A DNA stretch of 64,000 nt, taken from contig NZ_MDEN01000068.1 in the NCBI RefSeq assembly GCF_001705435.1, positions 372,001-436,000 on the forward strand, given 5' to 3'. The notes beneath the pieces were generated by a model that made no database searches, was not told the DNA's origin, and saw only the letters and a program-made list of their open reading frames with translations. The stretch comes from Pseudomonas graminis (GTDB lineage: Bacteria; Pseudomonadota; Gammaproteobacteria; Pseudomonadales; Pseudomonadaceae). Position 1 is the stretch's first letter; every line of letters begins with the position of its first letter. A program made the translations under genes and the position numbers. Of the stretch, positions 8,194-17,299 are shown piece after piece.

Positions 8194-8742
8194 ATGACCG
8201 ATTCTCTGTACGACATTCCCCTCAAGCAAATCGATGGCACGCCAGCCAATCTGGGCCAGTACAAGGGCAAAGTGCTGCTGGTGGTGAACGTGGCCTCCAA
8301 ATGCGGGCTGACGCCGCAATACGAAGGGCTTGAAAGCCTTTACCAGGGCAAGAAGGACGCCGGACTTGAAGTGTTGGGCTTTCCGGCCAACAACTTCAAG
8401 GAGCAGGAGCCTGGCAGTGACAGCGACATTCAGTCCTTTTGCTCCACCACGTATGACGTGCACTTCCCGCTGTTCTCGAAGATCTCCGTCGCCGGCGACG
8501 ACACCCATCCGCTCTACCGCGAACTGACCGCCGCCCAGCCCGCAGCCACCGGCGACGGACCGTTCCGTGAACGCCTCAAGGGCTACGGCATCGAAAGCGG
8601 CGCGGGCACCGACGTGCTGTGGAACTTCGAGAAATTCCTGATCGGGCGAGACGGCAAGGTGATTGGCCGCTTTGCGCCGGATGTGACCGCAGATGATCCA
8701 CGGCTGACCGCGGCCATTGACGAAGCCCTGAGCGCCTCCTGA
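8194..8742 (+). CDS. glutathione peroxidase family protein
   Basis: A 182-residue thioredoxin-fold peroxidase of the GPx/BtuE type, reducing hydrogen and lipid hydroperoxides with thioredoxin or glutathione. Catalytic Cys37 is in NVASKCGLTPQY, the second cysteine expected to resolve it is in QSFCSTTYDV, and the WNFEKFL motif near the C-terminus supplies the catalytic Trp/Asn. One oddity is the FPANNFKEQEPG segment: most family members have FPCNQFGGQEPG, so the catalytic Gln position is Asn here and the usual Cys is Ala. No signal peptide, so cytosolic. AGGAG precedes the ATG; it appears monocistronic. Confidence 0.88.
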   Translation: MTDSLYDIPLKQIDGTPANLGQYKGKVLLVVNVASKCGLTPQYEGLESLYQGKKDAGLEVLGFPANNFKEQEPGSDSDIQSFCSTTYDVHFPLFSKISVAGDDTHPLYRELTAAQPAATGDGPFRERLKGYGIESGAGTDVLWNFEKFLIGRDGKVIGRFAPDVTADDPRLTAAIDEALSAS

Positions 8743-8872
8743 GCGCCTGAGGATTTAGCCGGGCGCCCAGCCTGAGCGCGAGCGTCCAGCACCCGAGTCA
8801 CAGCGGCGCATGCAGCGGCTGCTGTGAGCGGGCAGGGCAAACAAGGCTGTCTATCGAATTGTTGTGTGAAGC

Positions 8873-9529
8873 ATGAACCCTGCGCTTTTTGTATCTCTGG
8901 ATGGGCCCAAGGGCGTCGGGAAAACCACGCTGCTGGAGGCCGTCACGAAATCGCTGAGGGCCGATGGCAAGAAGGTGATCCGGCTGAGCGAGAGCAAAAG
9001 TGATCCCCACCGGGGTGAAATAATGGCCCTCGTCAACCAACTCGCCAGGCATCCCAACCGCGATCTGGAGTTTGAGGTGTGTGAGCGCCTCGCCGACAGC
9101 CGTGCCTGGATCTCCCGGCACGTCCTGACCAAGCAGCCCGCCGACAGCATCATCCTGATCGATCGCTGGTACCCGTCGGACGCCGCGTTTCGCCGGCTCG
9201 TCCCGTTTGCCGAGATCCTGGAGTTGAACATTGACAGGAACGTGCGCGTGCCGGACCTCCATGTCGGGGTTGTCACTGCGGCCGAAATTTCATGGGCGCG
9301 GGCAGCGGCACGTCGGCGTGGCTTGAGCAGTACAGTGGTGCATAGGCTGGAAGAACACGCCGCGTGCACCCAGGCGTTCGAGCGGGCGGTTTCAGCTAAC
9401 GGGTGGGTTTTGTGTCGCAATGAAGGGCGGTTGGAAGACGCGACGGTGCAGGTGGTTTCCGAGGTATGCAACGCGCAAGACACTAGAGGCTTTCGCTGCC
9501 CCGAGGGGCGAGGCTTGGATCTTTATTGA
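8873..9529 (+). CDS. dTMP-kinase-like P-loop kinase
   Basis: A 218-residue P-loop protein. Walker A GPKGVGKTT is at residues 11-19, and IDRWYPSDAAF (about residue 97) matches the DRY-type motif that contacts the base and phosphate in thymidylate kinases. An Arg-rich lid-like stretch (RAAARRRG) follows. These features fit the Tmk/nucleotide kinase fold, but the protein does not look like the housekeeping tmk, and the neighbours are not DNA-metabolism genes. It may phosphorylate a different nucleotide or metabolite. The upstream ribosome-binding site is weak. Its stop is 24 bp before the next gene. Confidence 0.6.
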   Translation: MNPALFVSLDGPKGVGKTTLLEAVTKSLRADGKKVIRLSESKSDPHRGEIMALVNQLARHPNRDLEFEVCERLADSRAWISRHVLTKQPADSIILIDRWYPSDAAFRRLVPFAEILELNIDRNVRVPDLHVGVVTAAEISWARAAARRRGLSSTVVHRLEEHAACTQAFERAVSANGWVLCRNEGRLEDATVQVVSEVCNAQDTRGFRCPEGRGLDLY

Positions 9530-9553
9530 TTGTTTAACGAAGGCGAGGTGCCA

Positions 9554-10117
9554 ATGGCCGACAGCAATGAATACGTGGCCGACAGCATACGGACGTGGGT
9601 GTGGTCGGGCTTTTACACCCCTGAAGAGATGGATGAGATGGTCGATGACATCATTGACGATGACTGTGATGTACCAGCGCTGAAGGCGTTGATCCTGCCG
9701 GAGTGGCAACGCAAGCTCGACGCAGAGCGTGACTGGCCAGAGGCGACTGCCTGCGAGCGGCTCGATGCAGTGTTCTACGATCTCCATGAAGAGGGTATCT
9801 GTGCCCTGTCCAATGCGGGTTATACCTTGTCGGACGGATTCACGGAGGTAGCCGAAGCGATTCACCAAGCGCCGAACGATCATTACCACGGTTTTTGTTT
9901 TTATCACGGACAAGACGTGGAACGCGCTGTAGAGGGAGAGGCCCTGCTCATCGCTTTTGGCGCAATCGATGATGATCCTGCACAGAGTCTCAAGGTAGGG
10001 CACCGGTTGTGCAGCGTGTTGAAAGCCGCTGGCTTTGAAGTCTTCTGGAATGAAACCGTCGAGCAGCGTGTGGAAATTCACAACTTCAACTGGCAGCGCA
10101 GAGCGCCCCGCGACTGA
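9554..10117 (+). CDS. DUF6891-like hypothetical protein
   Basis: A 187-residue acidic protein with no signal or membrane segment. The opening (WVWSGFYTPEEMDEMVDDII) and the later FCFYHGQDVERAV and LLIAFGA segments resemble the DUF6891 family, whose function is unknown; this assignment is from memory of the pattern. ATG 9554 is favoured because GAGG lies just upstream. It sits between a kinase-like gene (24 bp) and the ankyrin gene (26 bp), suggesting a three-gene transcription unit. Confidence 0.55.
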   Translation: MADSNEYVADSIRTWVWSGFYTPEEMDEMVDDIIDDDCDVPALKALILPEWQRKLDAERDWPEATACERLDAVFYDLHEEGICALSNAGYTLSDGFTEVAEAIHQAPNDHYHGFCFYHGQDVERAVEGEALLIAFGAIDDDPAQSLKVGHRLCSVLKAAGFEVFWNETVEQRVEIHNFNWQRRAPRD

Positions 10118-10143
10118 ACGGCGATCAATATCAGGAGATGCCC

Positions 10144-11100
10144 TTGAGCAAGAAACTGTTAAAGGCGGCCTCCCGAGGCCAGAACGATACGTTGCTGAGC
10201 CTGCTGGACGGTGGCGCCGACATCGATTTTATCGACAAGATGCCCGGTCGTACGGCATTGATCGAAGCGGCCATTGCCGGCCATGTACACACCCTCAACC
10301 TGTTGATCGCCCGCGGCGCGAGCCTGGACAAGGCTGATAAGACCCTGGGGTTCACGGCCCTCGGCTGGGCCGCCGACAGAGGTGATCTTCACGCAGTGAA
10401 CGCGTTACTGGTGGCTCAGGCGTCCGTCGATCTGACAGCCCACACCTATCAACAGACGCCTTTGATGCTCTCTGCCCGTGAGGGGCACGCTGGTGTCGTG
10501 GCTGCCTTGCTGGCGGCCGGGGCCGATGTGCATTCACAAACCGGCAACGGCCACAATGCGCTGTCGATGGCCGATGCGCGAAACCACACGGAAATCGTGG
10601 CGCTGTTGCAGCAGCACGGTGCGCTGGCGCCTTCCCCGCCTGATGAGTATTCGATGCCTTGGCCCGCCGTGGCAGCGGACGGGTCAGATGTGGATGACAG
10701 CAACCCTGCAAGCGTCCTGCGTGGCTTCATCCTGGCCATGTATGCCTGGGAAACCGACTGCTACAGCCAAAAGCAACGCATCGATGATGGCGAGCTTGCC
10801 TGGTCGGTTATTCAGGCGGCGCAGAATCAAATAATCGAGCGTTTTTGTACGTCCAAGCCCCGTAATTACGGGCGCCTCGGCAGCTTCGGGTTTCCACCGG
10901 AGTATTCGCCCAAAGATGCACTGGTAAGTGTCGAGCGTGAGGCTCGCCGGGCGGTGATCATGACGCGGCAGGCGCCCAGTACGAGACTGCGGTATGAGGT
11001 GCTGTTCGGCCTGACCCGCAAAGGTGATATCTGGCGCATTGATACAAAGAAGCGGCGCGGTTGGGGCGAAGCCGCTGATTGGGAAAGGTCGATACTGTGA
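10144..11100 (+). CDS. ankyrin-repeat protein with C-terminal NTF2-like immunity-type domain
   Basis: About 318 residues. The first ~160 are four to five ankyrin repeats (GRTALIEAAIAGHVHTLNLL, FTALGWAADRGDLHAVNALL, QTPLMLSAREGHAGVVAALL, HNALSMADARNHTEIVALL). The rest begins VLRGFILAMYAWE and continues RNYGRLGSFGFPPEYSP and IWRIDTKKRRG, a pattern I associate with the NTF2-fold immunity-protein family found with polymorphic toxins; this second assignment is tentative. No toxin gene is next to it. Start choice: the ATG at 10138 touches AGGAG (10133-10137) directly, whereas TTG 10144 has a 6-bp spacing, so TTG is more likely. Confidence 0.7.
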   Translation: MSKKLLKAASRGQNDTLLSLLDGGADIDFIDKMPGRTALIEAAIAGHVHTLNLLIARGASLDKADKTLGFTALGWAADRGDLHAVNALLVAQASVDLTAHTYQQTPLMLSAREGHAGVVAALLAAGADVHSQTGNGHNALSMADARNHTEIVALLQQHGALAPSPPDEYSMPWPAVAADGSDVDDSNPASVLRGFILAMYAWETDCYSQKQRIDDGELAWSVIQAAQNQIIERFCTSKPRNYGRLGSFGFPPEYSPKDALVSVEREARRAVIMTRQAPSTRLRYEVLFGLTRKGDIWRIDTKKRRGWGEAADWERSIL

Positions 11101-11120
11101 GAGGAACCTTGAAGCTGCCA

Positions 11121-11178
11121 TGTTGATGGGAGTGATCCAGACCAAAGCGAACGCTTCGGCACGGATCACCCATTAACA
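11121..11178. terminator. long hairpin between convergent ankyrin and dehydrogenase genes
   Basis: TGTTGATGGGAGTGATCC (11121-11138) pairs with GGATCACCCATTAACA (11163-11178) with a two-base bulge and one mismatch, and the loop itself contains a second small hairpin (AAGCG/CGCTT, 11145-11156). There is no U tract on either strand, but the position between converging genes fits a bidirectional terminator. Confidence 0.45.
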
Positions 11179-11226
11179 TCTTTCAGGCGCGACCGTCCCA
11201 ACAGCTCAACGGAGTGCGCCAGAGGA

Positions 11227-12366
11227 TTATGCCGAAGGCTTGAGCACCACTTTGGTCCAGCCGTCGTCGCGCTGATCAAAGTGCTTGTAGGCGTCCGGAC
11301 CTTCGGACAGCTTCAGGCTATGGGAGATGATCTGCGACGGCTTGGCACGGTCGTGGTGAATCAGCTCGGCGAGGCGACGGTTGTACGCCTTGACGTTGGC
11401 CTGGCCGGTACGGATCTGCTGACCCTTGAACCAGAAGGAGCCGAAGTCGAAGGCCATTTTGCCTTCCTTCGCCAGATCGCTCGCAGCGTTCGGGTCCTCC
11501 GGCACGAAGACACCCACGACACCGATACCGCCGGTGGGCTTGGTGGAGGCCACCAGGTTGTTCATGGTTTCGTGATTGGCTTCATGGCCGTGCTTGTCGC
11601 AGCACTGATAACCCACGCATTCGCAGCCACGGTCCGTGCCTTTGCCGTTGGTCAGGTTCATGATCTGCTCAACCGCCTGGGTCTGTGCCGTGTTGATCGG
11701 CGTGGCGCCCAGTTTGGCTGCCAGGGCGAGACGGTCTGGGTGGTTGTCGACCACAAAGACTTGTGAGGCACCTTTGATCATCGCGGCATGGGCCGCCATC
11801 AGCCCGACCGGGCCTGCGCCGTAAATGGCGATGCTCTCACCTGGCAGCAGGCCGGACAATTCAGTCGCGTGCCAGCCGGTAGGCAGGATGTCCGACAGCA
11901 TGACGTAGTCGTCTTCTTTCTCCTTGGCATCTTCAGGCAGCACCAGGCAGTTGAAGTCGCCATACGGCACGCGCAGCAGTTCGGCCTGGCCGCCCTCGTA
12001 AGGCCCCATCTCGGCAAAACCATACGCGCCCCCAGCACTGCCGGGGTTGACGGTCAGGCAGTAGCCGGTGAGACCACGCTCGCAGTTTTCGCAGAACCCA
12101 CAGCCGATGTTGAACGGCAGGCAGACCATATCGCCCACTTTCACGCGATCGACCGCAGCGCCCACTTCGATGACTTCACCCAGGTTCTCGTGACCCAGAA
12201 TCCGGCCCGTCTCGAAGCTGGTGCGGCCTTCGTACATGTGCAGGTCGGACCCACAAATGTTGGTCGTGGTAATGCGGACCAGGACATCGGTCGCTTTTTC
12301 GATTTTGGCATCGGGAACGTTCTGAACGCTGACGTCGTAAGGACCGTTGTAAATAATGGCTTTCAT
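11227..12366 (-). CDS. zinc-dependent alcohol dehydrogenase, glutathione-independent formaldehyde dehydrogenase type
   Basis: A 379-residue medium-chain dehydrogenase. Catalytic-zinc ligands are in TTTNICGSDLH and LGHE; the structural zinc cysteines are in CGFCENCERGLTGYC; the NAD-binding GAGPVG follows. The FNIGCGFCENC context and the long insertion near CVGYQCCDKHGHE are typical of the FdhA branch, which oxidises formaldehyde without glutathione (or dismutates aldehydes). Family members are about 390-400 residues, so the length fits. GGAG precedes ATG 12366; an in-frame upstream ATG adds 12 atypical residues. It is monocistronic and probably serves aldehyde detoxification. Confidence 0.8.
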   Translation of the reverse strand: MKAIIYNGPYDVSVQNVPDAKIEKATDVLVRITTTNICGSDLHMYEGRTSFETGRILGHENLGEVIEVGAAVDRVKVGDMVCLPFNIGCGFCENCERGLTGYCLTVNPGSAGGAYGFAEMGPYEGGQAELLRVPYGDFNCLVLPEDAKEKEDDYVMLSDILPTGWHATELSGLLPGESIAIYGAGPVGLMAAHAAMIKGASQVFVVDNHPDRLALAAKLGATPINTAQTQAVEQIMNLTNGKGTDRGCECVGYQCCDKHGHEANHETMNNLVASTKPTGGIGVVGVFVPEDPNAASDLAKEGKMAFDFGSFWFKGQQIRTGQANVKAYNRRLAELIHHDRAKPSQIISHSLKLSEGPDAYKHFDQRDDGWTKVVLKPSA

Positions 12367-12721
12367 GGGTTCTCCAGAAGAATGAGGTGCAGATACGGAC
12401 ATATATGCGCCAGATTTAGTACGACCGTGCCGGCCTGTCGTTCAAAGAGATTGGCCGGGAGTGACGAACGGTAAATGCTGGCAAAAGGCTCTGACACGCG
12501 GCTTGTGGCCAGTCGATGGCCAAAAACATCACGGCGTCTATGCAAGCCGTGGCAGGTCCAACAGGGTGAGCTCGGTCTTCCCACCTGGCGTTGAAACCCT
12601 GCTGCGGGTCGACGGCGGTGTGGTCAACGACACCGTGTGAGAAGCCTGAGCGATTGTGCGGCTGAAACCGGTCCTGCGCAGACAGACTGCGGGCACTCAG
12701 GAGGTCAGCGCCGGCGCCTGG
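12367..12721. other. gene-free stretch
   Basis: 355 bp between the dehydrogenase and the second GGDEF-EAL gene. It should hold the dehydrogenase promoter. I see no convincing coding frame, repeat or strong terminator. Confidence 0.5.
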
Positions 12722-14974
12722 TCATCGCCTGCTCGCAACCAGCAACGCCAGCACATCCTCGGCCAGCACCGGTGGGCTGAGCAGAAAACCCTGAGCATAA
12801 GGGCAGTCCAGCTCCCTGAGCTGGTCGAGTTGGCCGAGGGTTTCGACGCCCTCGGCAACAATTGCCAGGTCCAGCGCCTCGCCCAGGGACAGGATACTTT
12901 TGACGATGGCGACGCTGCGCTCATGTTTCATCATGCGCGTGACGAATGACCGATCGATCTTGATGGCGTCAATGGGGTAGCGATCGATGTAGCCCAGGGA
13001 GCTGTAGCCGGTGCCGAAATCGTCCAGCGCAATCCGGATACCCTGGGCGCGAAGGTCTTCGAGGGTCTTGGCGACCATCTCCGGTTCATGCAGGAACACT
13101 GACTCGGTGATCTCGATCTGCAAGGCACGGGCATCGAACCCGGTCTCTGCGATGATCTCGGCGACCTGAAGGGCGAAGTCTTTGCGATTGAGCTCGACCC
13201 CTGACACGTTGACGTTCAGCTTGATACCGCCCGAACCGGTGGCGGCAGCCCACTTCTTGACCTCGCGACAGGCGTTGCGCATGACCCACTGACCCAGATT
13301 GCAAATCACGCCAATGTCTTCGGCGACGCTGATGAACACATCAGGGGCGACAATCCCCAGGGTCGGGTGGCGCCACCTGACCAATGCTTCAACGCCCACA
13401 ATCGTCTCAGTGGTGATGGAGAAGATCGGCTGGTAGACCAGATAGAACTCGTCGCGGGTTATCGCGTGCTTGAGCGCATTCTGCATCACCAGCAGGTCAA
13501 TCGAGGCCTGGCGCATCGAGAGGTCGAAGACGGCCCAGCTGCCACGGCCTTTCTTTTTGGCGGCGTACATGGCCACGTCCGCGTCACGGATCAGGTCTTC
13601 GGCGGTGGTGTGCTGAACGTCCAGCGTCGCAATGCCGATGCTGCAGGAGATAAAGAGCTGTTGCCCGTCGATGGCGGTCGGCAGGCTCAGGGCGTGGGTC
13701 ACGCGCTTGGCCGTCTCGATGGCCTGTTCCTGATGGCCTTCGTCGGTCAGCAGGATCGCGAACTCGTCGCCACCGATGCGGGCGATCACCGCCGAGGGAT
13801 CAATGCACTCGCTCAGGCGTTCTGCAACGCTCTTGAGCAAGATGTCGCCCGCATGATGCCCCATACCGTCGTTGACGTATTTGAATCGGTCCAGATCCAG
13901 GTACACCACCGTGGCCGCGCCGGGTTGATCGGCGTTCCCCTTGCTCAAGGCCGAATGGATGCGGGCCATGAAATAGCCGCGGTTCTTGAGCCTCGTCAAC
14001 TCGTCGTGGAACGCTGCGTAGGACAGTTCGTCCTGAATGCGCTCCCGCTCGATCAGCCGTGACTCGAGCGCCACGCGCTCCTCACGATCAAGCTGGGCCT
14101 GGCGAAAATTCTGCTCTGCGTCTTTACGTTCTGTGATGTCGCGCTGCACGGAAACCCAATGGGTGAACCAGCCTTTCTCGTTGGCGACCGGTACGATACT
14201 GAGCTGCACCCAGAACTTGGTGCCGTCACGACGGGTGTTGATCAGCTCGACCTCGACGGGATCCCAGCGCTGCAGCGCGTCCCTGATCTGCTGAAGCGTG
14301 GCGCGGTCAGTCTCGGCGCACTGCAGAATCCGGGGCGTCTTCCCCATGACTTCTTCCAGGCTGAACCCGGTGGTGGTGAGGAACGCCGGATTGCAATACA
14401 CGATGCGCGGGCCGGGCAGATCGATGGGTTCGGCTTCGGTGATCAGGATGGCGTCCTTCGCGTTGACCACCACCGACTCCAGCAAGCGCAGGCGCTCGAT
14501 GACCGCTGATCCGCCAGCCGCCTGTGTCGGGGTCAACTTGAGGGAGTCGTAGAGATCGGCCGCATGGGTCTGCACGCCATAGATGTGCGCGGCGCTGAGA
14601 CGTTTGTGGGGAAGGGGGATCGTCATCAAGACCGCGCCGGTCAGGGCGGCGTTGCCATCGCGAATGGCGACGCAGACCAGCGACTCGTTGACCACGCGAT
14701 CCAGCCCGGCAGGCAGCGCGGCATCAGCGGGCATGGCCTCGCCAACGTCGACGACGTCGCCGTAGGACAACACCATCTTCAGCCATCCACCGGTGATTTC
14801 GTCTGCGCGCACCTCCGGTGCCGTGCCGTAGGTCGCCACGGTGCGCCACTGCTCTTGGTCTCGCACGATCAGAATGGCGCCGGTCGCCCCGGTCAGGTGG
14901 GAAGCCGCGTCCAGGAAATGACCCAACACTTCATGATTCTTCAAACCGAGATGAGCCTTGCCGGCCATATGCAT
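12722..14974 (-). CDS. GAF-PAS-GGDEF-EAL cyclic-di-GMP signalling protein
   Basis: A 750-residue soluble protein without membrane segments. Order: a GAF-like domain (about 1-160), a PAS domain with PAC (about 170-290; GKTPRILQCAETD and GTKFWVQLSIVPV), a GGDEF domain with intact RIGGDEF, and an EAL domain with GVEALVRW, LNVNVSG, IEITES, LDDFGTGYSSLGY, IDAIKIDRSF, AEGVET and YAQGFLLSPP. Both catalytic domains keep their key residues; the RxxD inhibitory site upstream of GGDEF is missing. Dual synthase/phosphodiesterase is possible. Start at ATG 14974, with AGGT a few bases upstream; ATG 14968 is an alternative. Confidence 0.88.
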   Translation of the reverse strand: MHMAGKAHLGLKNHEVLGHFLDAASHLTGATGAILIVRDQEQWRTVATYGTAPEVRADEITGGWLKMVLSYGDVVDVGEAMPADAALPAGLDRVVNESLVCVAIRDGNAALTGAVLMTIPLPHKRLSAAHIYGVQTHAADLYDSLKLTPTQAAGGSAVIERLRLLESVVVNAKDAILITEAEPIDLPGPRIVYCNPAFLTTTGFSLEEVMGKTPRILQCAETDRATLQQIRDALQRWDPVEVELINTRRDGTKFWVQLSIVPVANEKGWFTHWVSVQRDITERKDAEQNFRQAQLDREERVALESRLIERERIQDELSYAAFHDELTRLKNRGYFMARIHSALSKGNADQPGAATVVYLDLDRFKYVNDGMGHHAGDILLKSVAERLSECIDPSAVIARIGGDEFAILLTDEGHQEQAIETAKRVTHALSLPTAIDGQQLFISCSIGIATLDVQHTTAEDLIRDADVAMYAAKKKGRGSWAVFDLSMRQASIDLLVMQNALKHAITRDEFYLVYQPIFSITTETIVGVEALVRWRHPTLGIVAPDVFISVAEDIGVICNLGQWVMRNACREVKKWAAATGSGGIKLNVNVSGVELNRKDFALQVAEIIAETGFDARALQIEITESVFLHEPEMVAKTLEDLRAQGIRIALDDFGTGYSSLGYIDRYPIDAIKIDRSFVTRMMKHERSVAIVKSILSLGEALDLAIVAEGVETLGQLDQLRELDCPYAQGFLLSPPVLAEDVLALLVASRR

Positions 14975-15532
14975 TACCTGAAAGAGGGACGATGTACCAG
15001 GTGGACATTCGACACGCGTAGAGATCGGGAACCAGTAGCAGCCGCGCAGTAGAGCGTGTGCACCTGGCGCCGGTTAGCACTTTCGGTATCGGCGTGGCGA
15101 CGAAGTTCAACAGGACCCTGTGGCAAACAATCTGCGCGAAATGAGGAAAGGACCAAGGGGTGGCCACTCCGCGATTTCACTATGACAGCATCGAAGGTGG
15201 GCTCGATGGAAAATATCGCTCCATACGTGGTTGCAGCGAAGACACTACCACGCGCTGGACAGCTAAACGCTCCGTCTTTGGGACGGTCTTGTCATCCGCG
15301 ACGAAGGTTCAAACCTATACAGCATTAAATAAATGTACAACCCTCGCTAAAGTTCATGGCATCCGCTGCCGATCGAATATCTGAAACGTTTAATCCAAGG
15401 CGAGCACCCGTAAGTCCGGCCTGAGCGCGCCTCTGTCCGAGGCGTTTCGCGGATAAAAAACAGCGGTCGCCTAACGCTTTTCAGGGAAGGAGCCCCGCCC
15501 ACTCAACATCATTTAGCTAGCGGACCTGCGCC
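14975..15532. other. gene-free leader region of chemoreceptor operon
   Basis: 558 bp with no convincing gene. It contains a sigma-28-like promoter match at 15348-15375 and a small GC-rich hairpin (CGCCTC 15428-15433 with GAGGCG 15439-15444) in what would be the 5' untranslated region of the chemoreceptor gene. Confidence 0.45.
15348..15375 (+). promoter_or_regulatory. sigma-28 (FliA)-like promoter before chemoreceptor gene
   Basis: TAAAGTTC (15348-15355), 12 bp, then GCCGATCG (15368-15375). The enterobacterial FliA consensus is TAAAGTTT-N11-GCCGATAA, so the core bases match well with one extra spacer base. It ends 157 bp before the chemoreceptor ATG and would put the operon under flagellar control. 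Confidence 0.5.
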
Positions 15533-17299
15533 ATGAACAATAAATCCAATGCCACTGCAGAACTCGCCCAAACCGGCGCCGACCTGAACTCTCTGCTGAG
15601 CGCGATTGACCGCTCCCAAGCCGTCATCGAATTCGATCTGCAGGGCAATGTGCTGTACGCCAACCAGAATTTTCTCGACTGCATGGGCTACGACCTCGAT
15701 GAAATTCGCGGGCGCCATCACCGGCTGTTTTGCATGCCCGACTATGCGACCAGCAAGGAATACCTGATGTTCTGGGAGAAGCTGGGCACCGGCAAATTTG
15801 ACGCCGGCCAGTACCAGCGTCAGGCCAAGGACGGGCGCCAGATCTGGCTGCAGGCCACTTACAATCCAGTGATGGACAATAACGGCAAGCCATTCAAGAT
15901 CGTCAAATTCGCCAGCGACGTCACTGAAGTGCGCAATCGCAATGCCGAGTGGGAAGGCAAAATCGAGGCGATCGAGCGCTCCCAGGCGTTGATAGAGTTC
16001 TCCCCTGACGGCTATGTATTGACCGCCAACAGCAAGTTTCTCTCGGCCATGGGCTACACGCTGGATGAAGTCGTGGGCCAGCACCACCGCATGTTTTGTG
16101 AGCCGGAATACGCAGCTTCTCTGGTGTACCGCGAATTTTGGGAGAAGCTGGGCAAAGGCGAGTACGACTCCAACGAGTACAAGCGCCTGAGCAAAGACGG
16201 TCGGGATGTCTGGATTCAAGCGTCCTATAACCCGATCCTCGATGCCCAGGGGCAGACCTACAAGATCGTCAAGTTCGCCACCGATGTGACCGAGACCAAA
16301 CTTCGCACGATGGAGCACGAAGGCAAGGTCAACGCCATTAACCGCGCCCAGGGCGTGATCGAGTTCGACCTGAGCGGCAATATCCTCTCGGCCAACGCTA
16401 ACTTTCTGGATCTGGTGGGGTACCGGATGGAGGAATTGAAGAACCGCCACCATTCGCTGTTTTGCGAACCCGAGTACGTCAAAACCACGCCTTACCGGGA
16501 ATTCTGGGGCGCACTCAGCAGCGGCAAATTCTTCACCGGGCGCTTCATGCGCATCAGCAAGTACGGCCAGAAAATCTGGATTCAAGCGACCTATAACCCG
16601 GTGTTCAACGCGACGGGGCAACCCTACAAGGTGGTCAAGTTCGCCACCGACATTACCGCTCAGGTCGAGCTGGAAGAAGCCATTGAAGCCAAGACCCAGG
16701 CGATGGATGAGTCAGTCACCCGTCTGATGGACGCCATTGCCGAAGTGGTCAAAACCACCGGCGACGCCAACGATCAGGCACGCATTACCCAGGATGAAGC
16801 CCAGCGTGGTTCCCAGACCCTCAACGAGGCGTCCGCAGCGATGGACACCATCGGCAAATCGGCTGAGGACATCCAGGAAATCATTGAGGTGATCAGTACC
16901 ATCGCCGGTCAGACCAACATGCTCGCGTTCAACGCCGCGATTGAGGCGGCACGGGCGGGTGAGCACGGTCTGGGCTTTTCAGTGGTGGCCGATGAGGTGC
17001 GCAAGCTGGCTGAAAAGTCTTCCCACGCCACCACCAAAATCAACAAATTGATCCAGGAGACGGTTCGCCGCATCAATTCCGGCAGCGAGATCTCCCGCAG
17101 CGCGGGCAGTGCGTTCGAGCGGATCGTGGCCGGGGTCGAAAAGACCAATGGTGCGATGAGTACCATCGGTGCCGCCACGCAGGAACAGCATCACCTGGCT
17201 GAGCGGGTATCGGAACTGATCGGCGAGCTCAACCGTATCAAGCTGGCGACCGGGTTGGGCAAGGGCTTGAGCGCCCCGGGCCAGGTTGAAAGCCTATGA
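15533..17299 (+). CDS. soluble methyl-accepting chemotaxis protein with three PAS domains (BdlA-like)
   Basis: 588 residues, no membrane helix and no HAMP. Three PAS domains repeat with an exact 122-residue period: AIDRSQAVIEF at 24, AIERSQALIEF at 146 and AINRAQGVIEF at 268, each followed by a RHHRLFC-type and a VKFA.D(V/I)T block. The C-terminal third is a short MCP signalling domain with the conserved hairpin tip (IAGQTNMLAFNAAIEAARAG) that binds CheA/CheW. This architecture matches BdlA, the Pseudomonas aeruginosa biofilm-dispersion receptor, which has two such PAS domains and no membrane segment; here there is one extra. PAS domains of this group can bind haem or flavin. Its stop overlaps the next gene (ATGA). 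Confidence 0.88.
   Translation: MNNKSNATAELAQTGADLNSLLSAIDRSQAVIEFDLQGNVLYANQNFLDCMGYDLDEIRGRHHRLFCMPDYATSKEYLMFWEKLGTGKFDAGQYQRQAKDGRQIWLQATYNPVMDNNGKPFKIVKFASDVTEVRNRNAEWEGKIEAIERSQALIEFSPDGYVLTANSKFLSAMGYTLDEVVGQHHRMFCEPEYAASLVYREFWEKLGKGEYDSNEYKRLSKDGRDVWIQASYNPILDAQGQTYKIVKFATDVTETKLRTMEHEGKVNAINRAQGVIEFDLSGNILSANANFLDLVGYRMEELKNRHHSLFCEPEYVKTTPYREFWGALSSGKFFTGRFMRISKYGQKIWIQATYNPVFNATGQPYKVVKFATDITAQVELEEAIEAKTQAMDESVTRLMDAIAEVVKTTGDANDQARITQDEAQRGSQTLNEASAAMDTIGKSAEDIQEIIEVISTIAGQTNMLAFNAAIEAARAGEHGLGFSVVADEVRKLAEKSSHATTKINKLIQETVRRINSGSEISRSAGSAFERIVAGVEKTNGAMSTIGAATQEQHHLAERVSELIGELNRIKLATGLGKGLSAPGQVESL

Noticed and set aside
12367..12721. Possible gene remnant on the plus strand (VETLLRVDGGVVND before a stop)
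   Set aside because: The frame cannot be followed upstream as a protein and no family is suggested.
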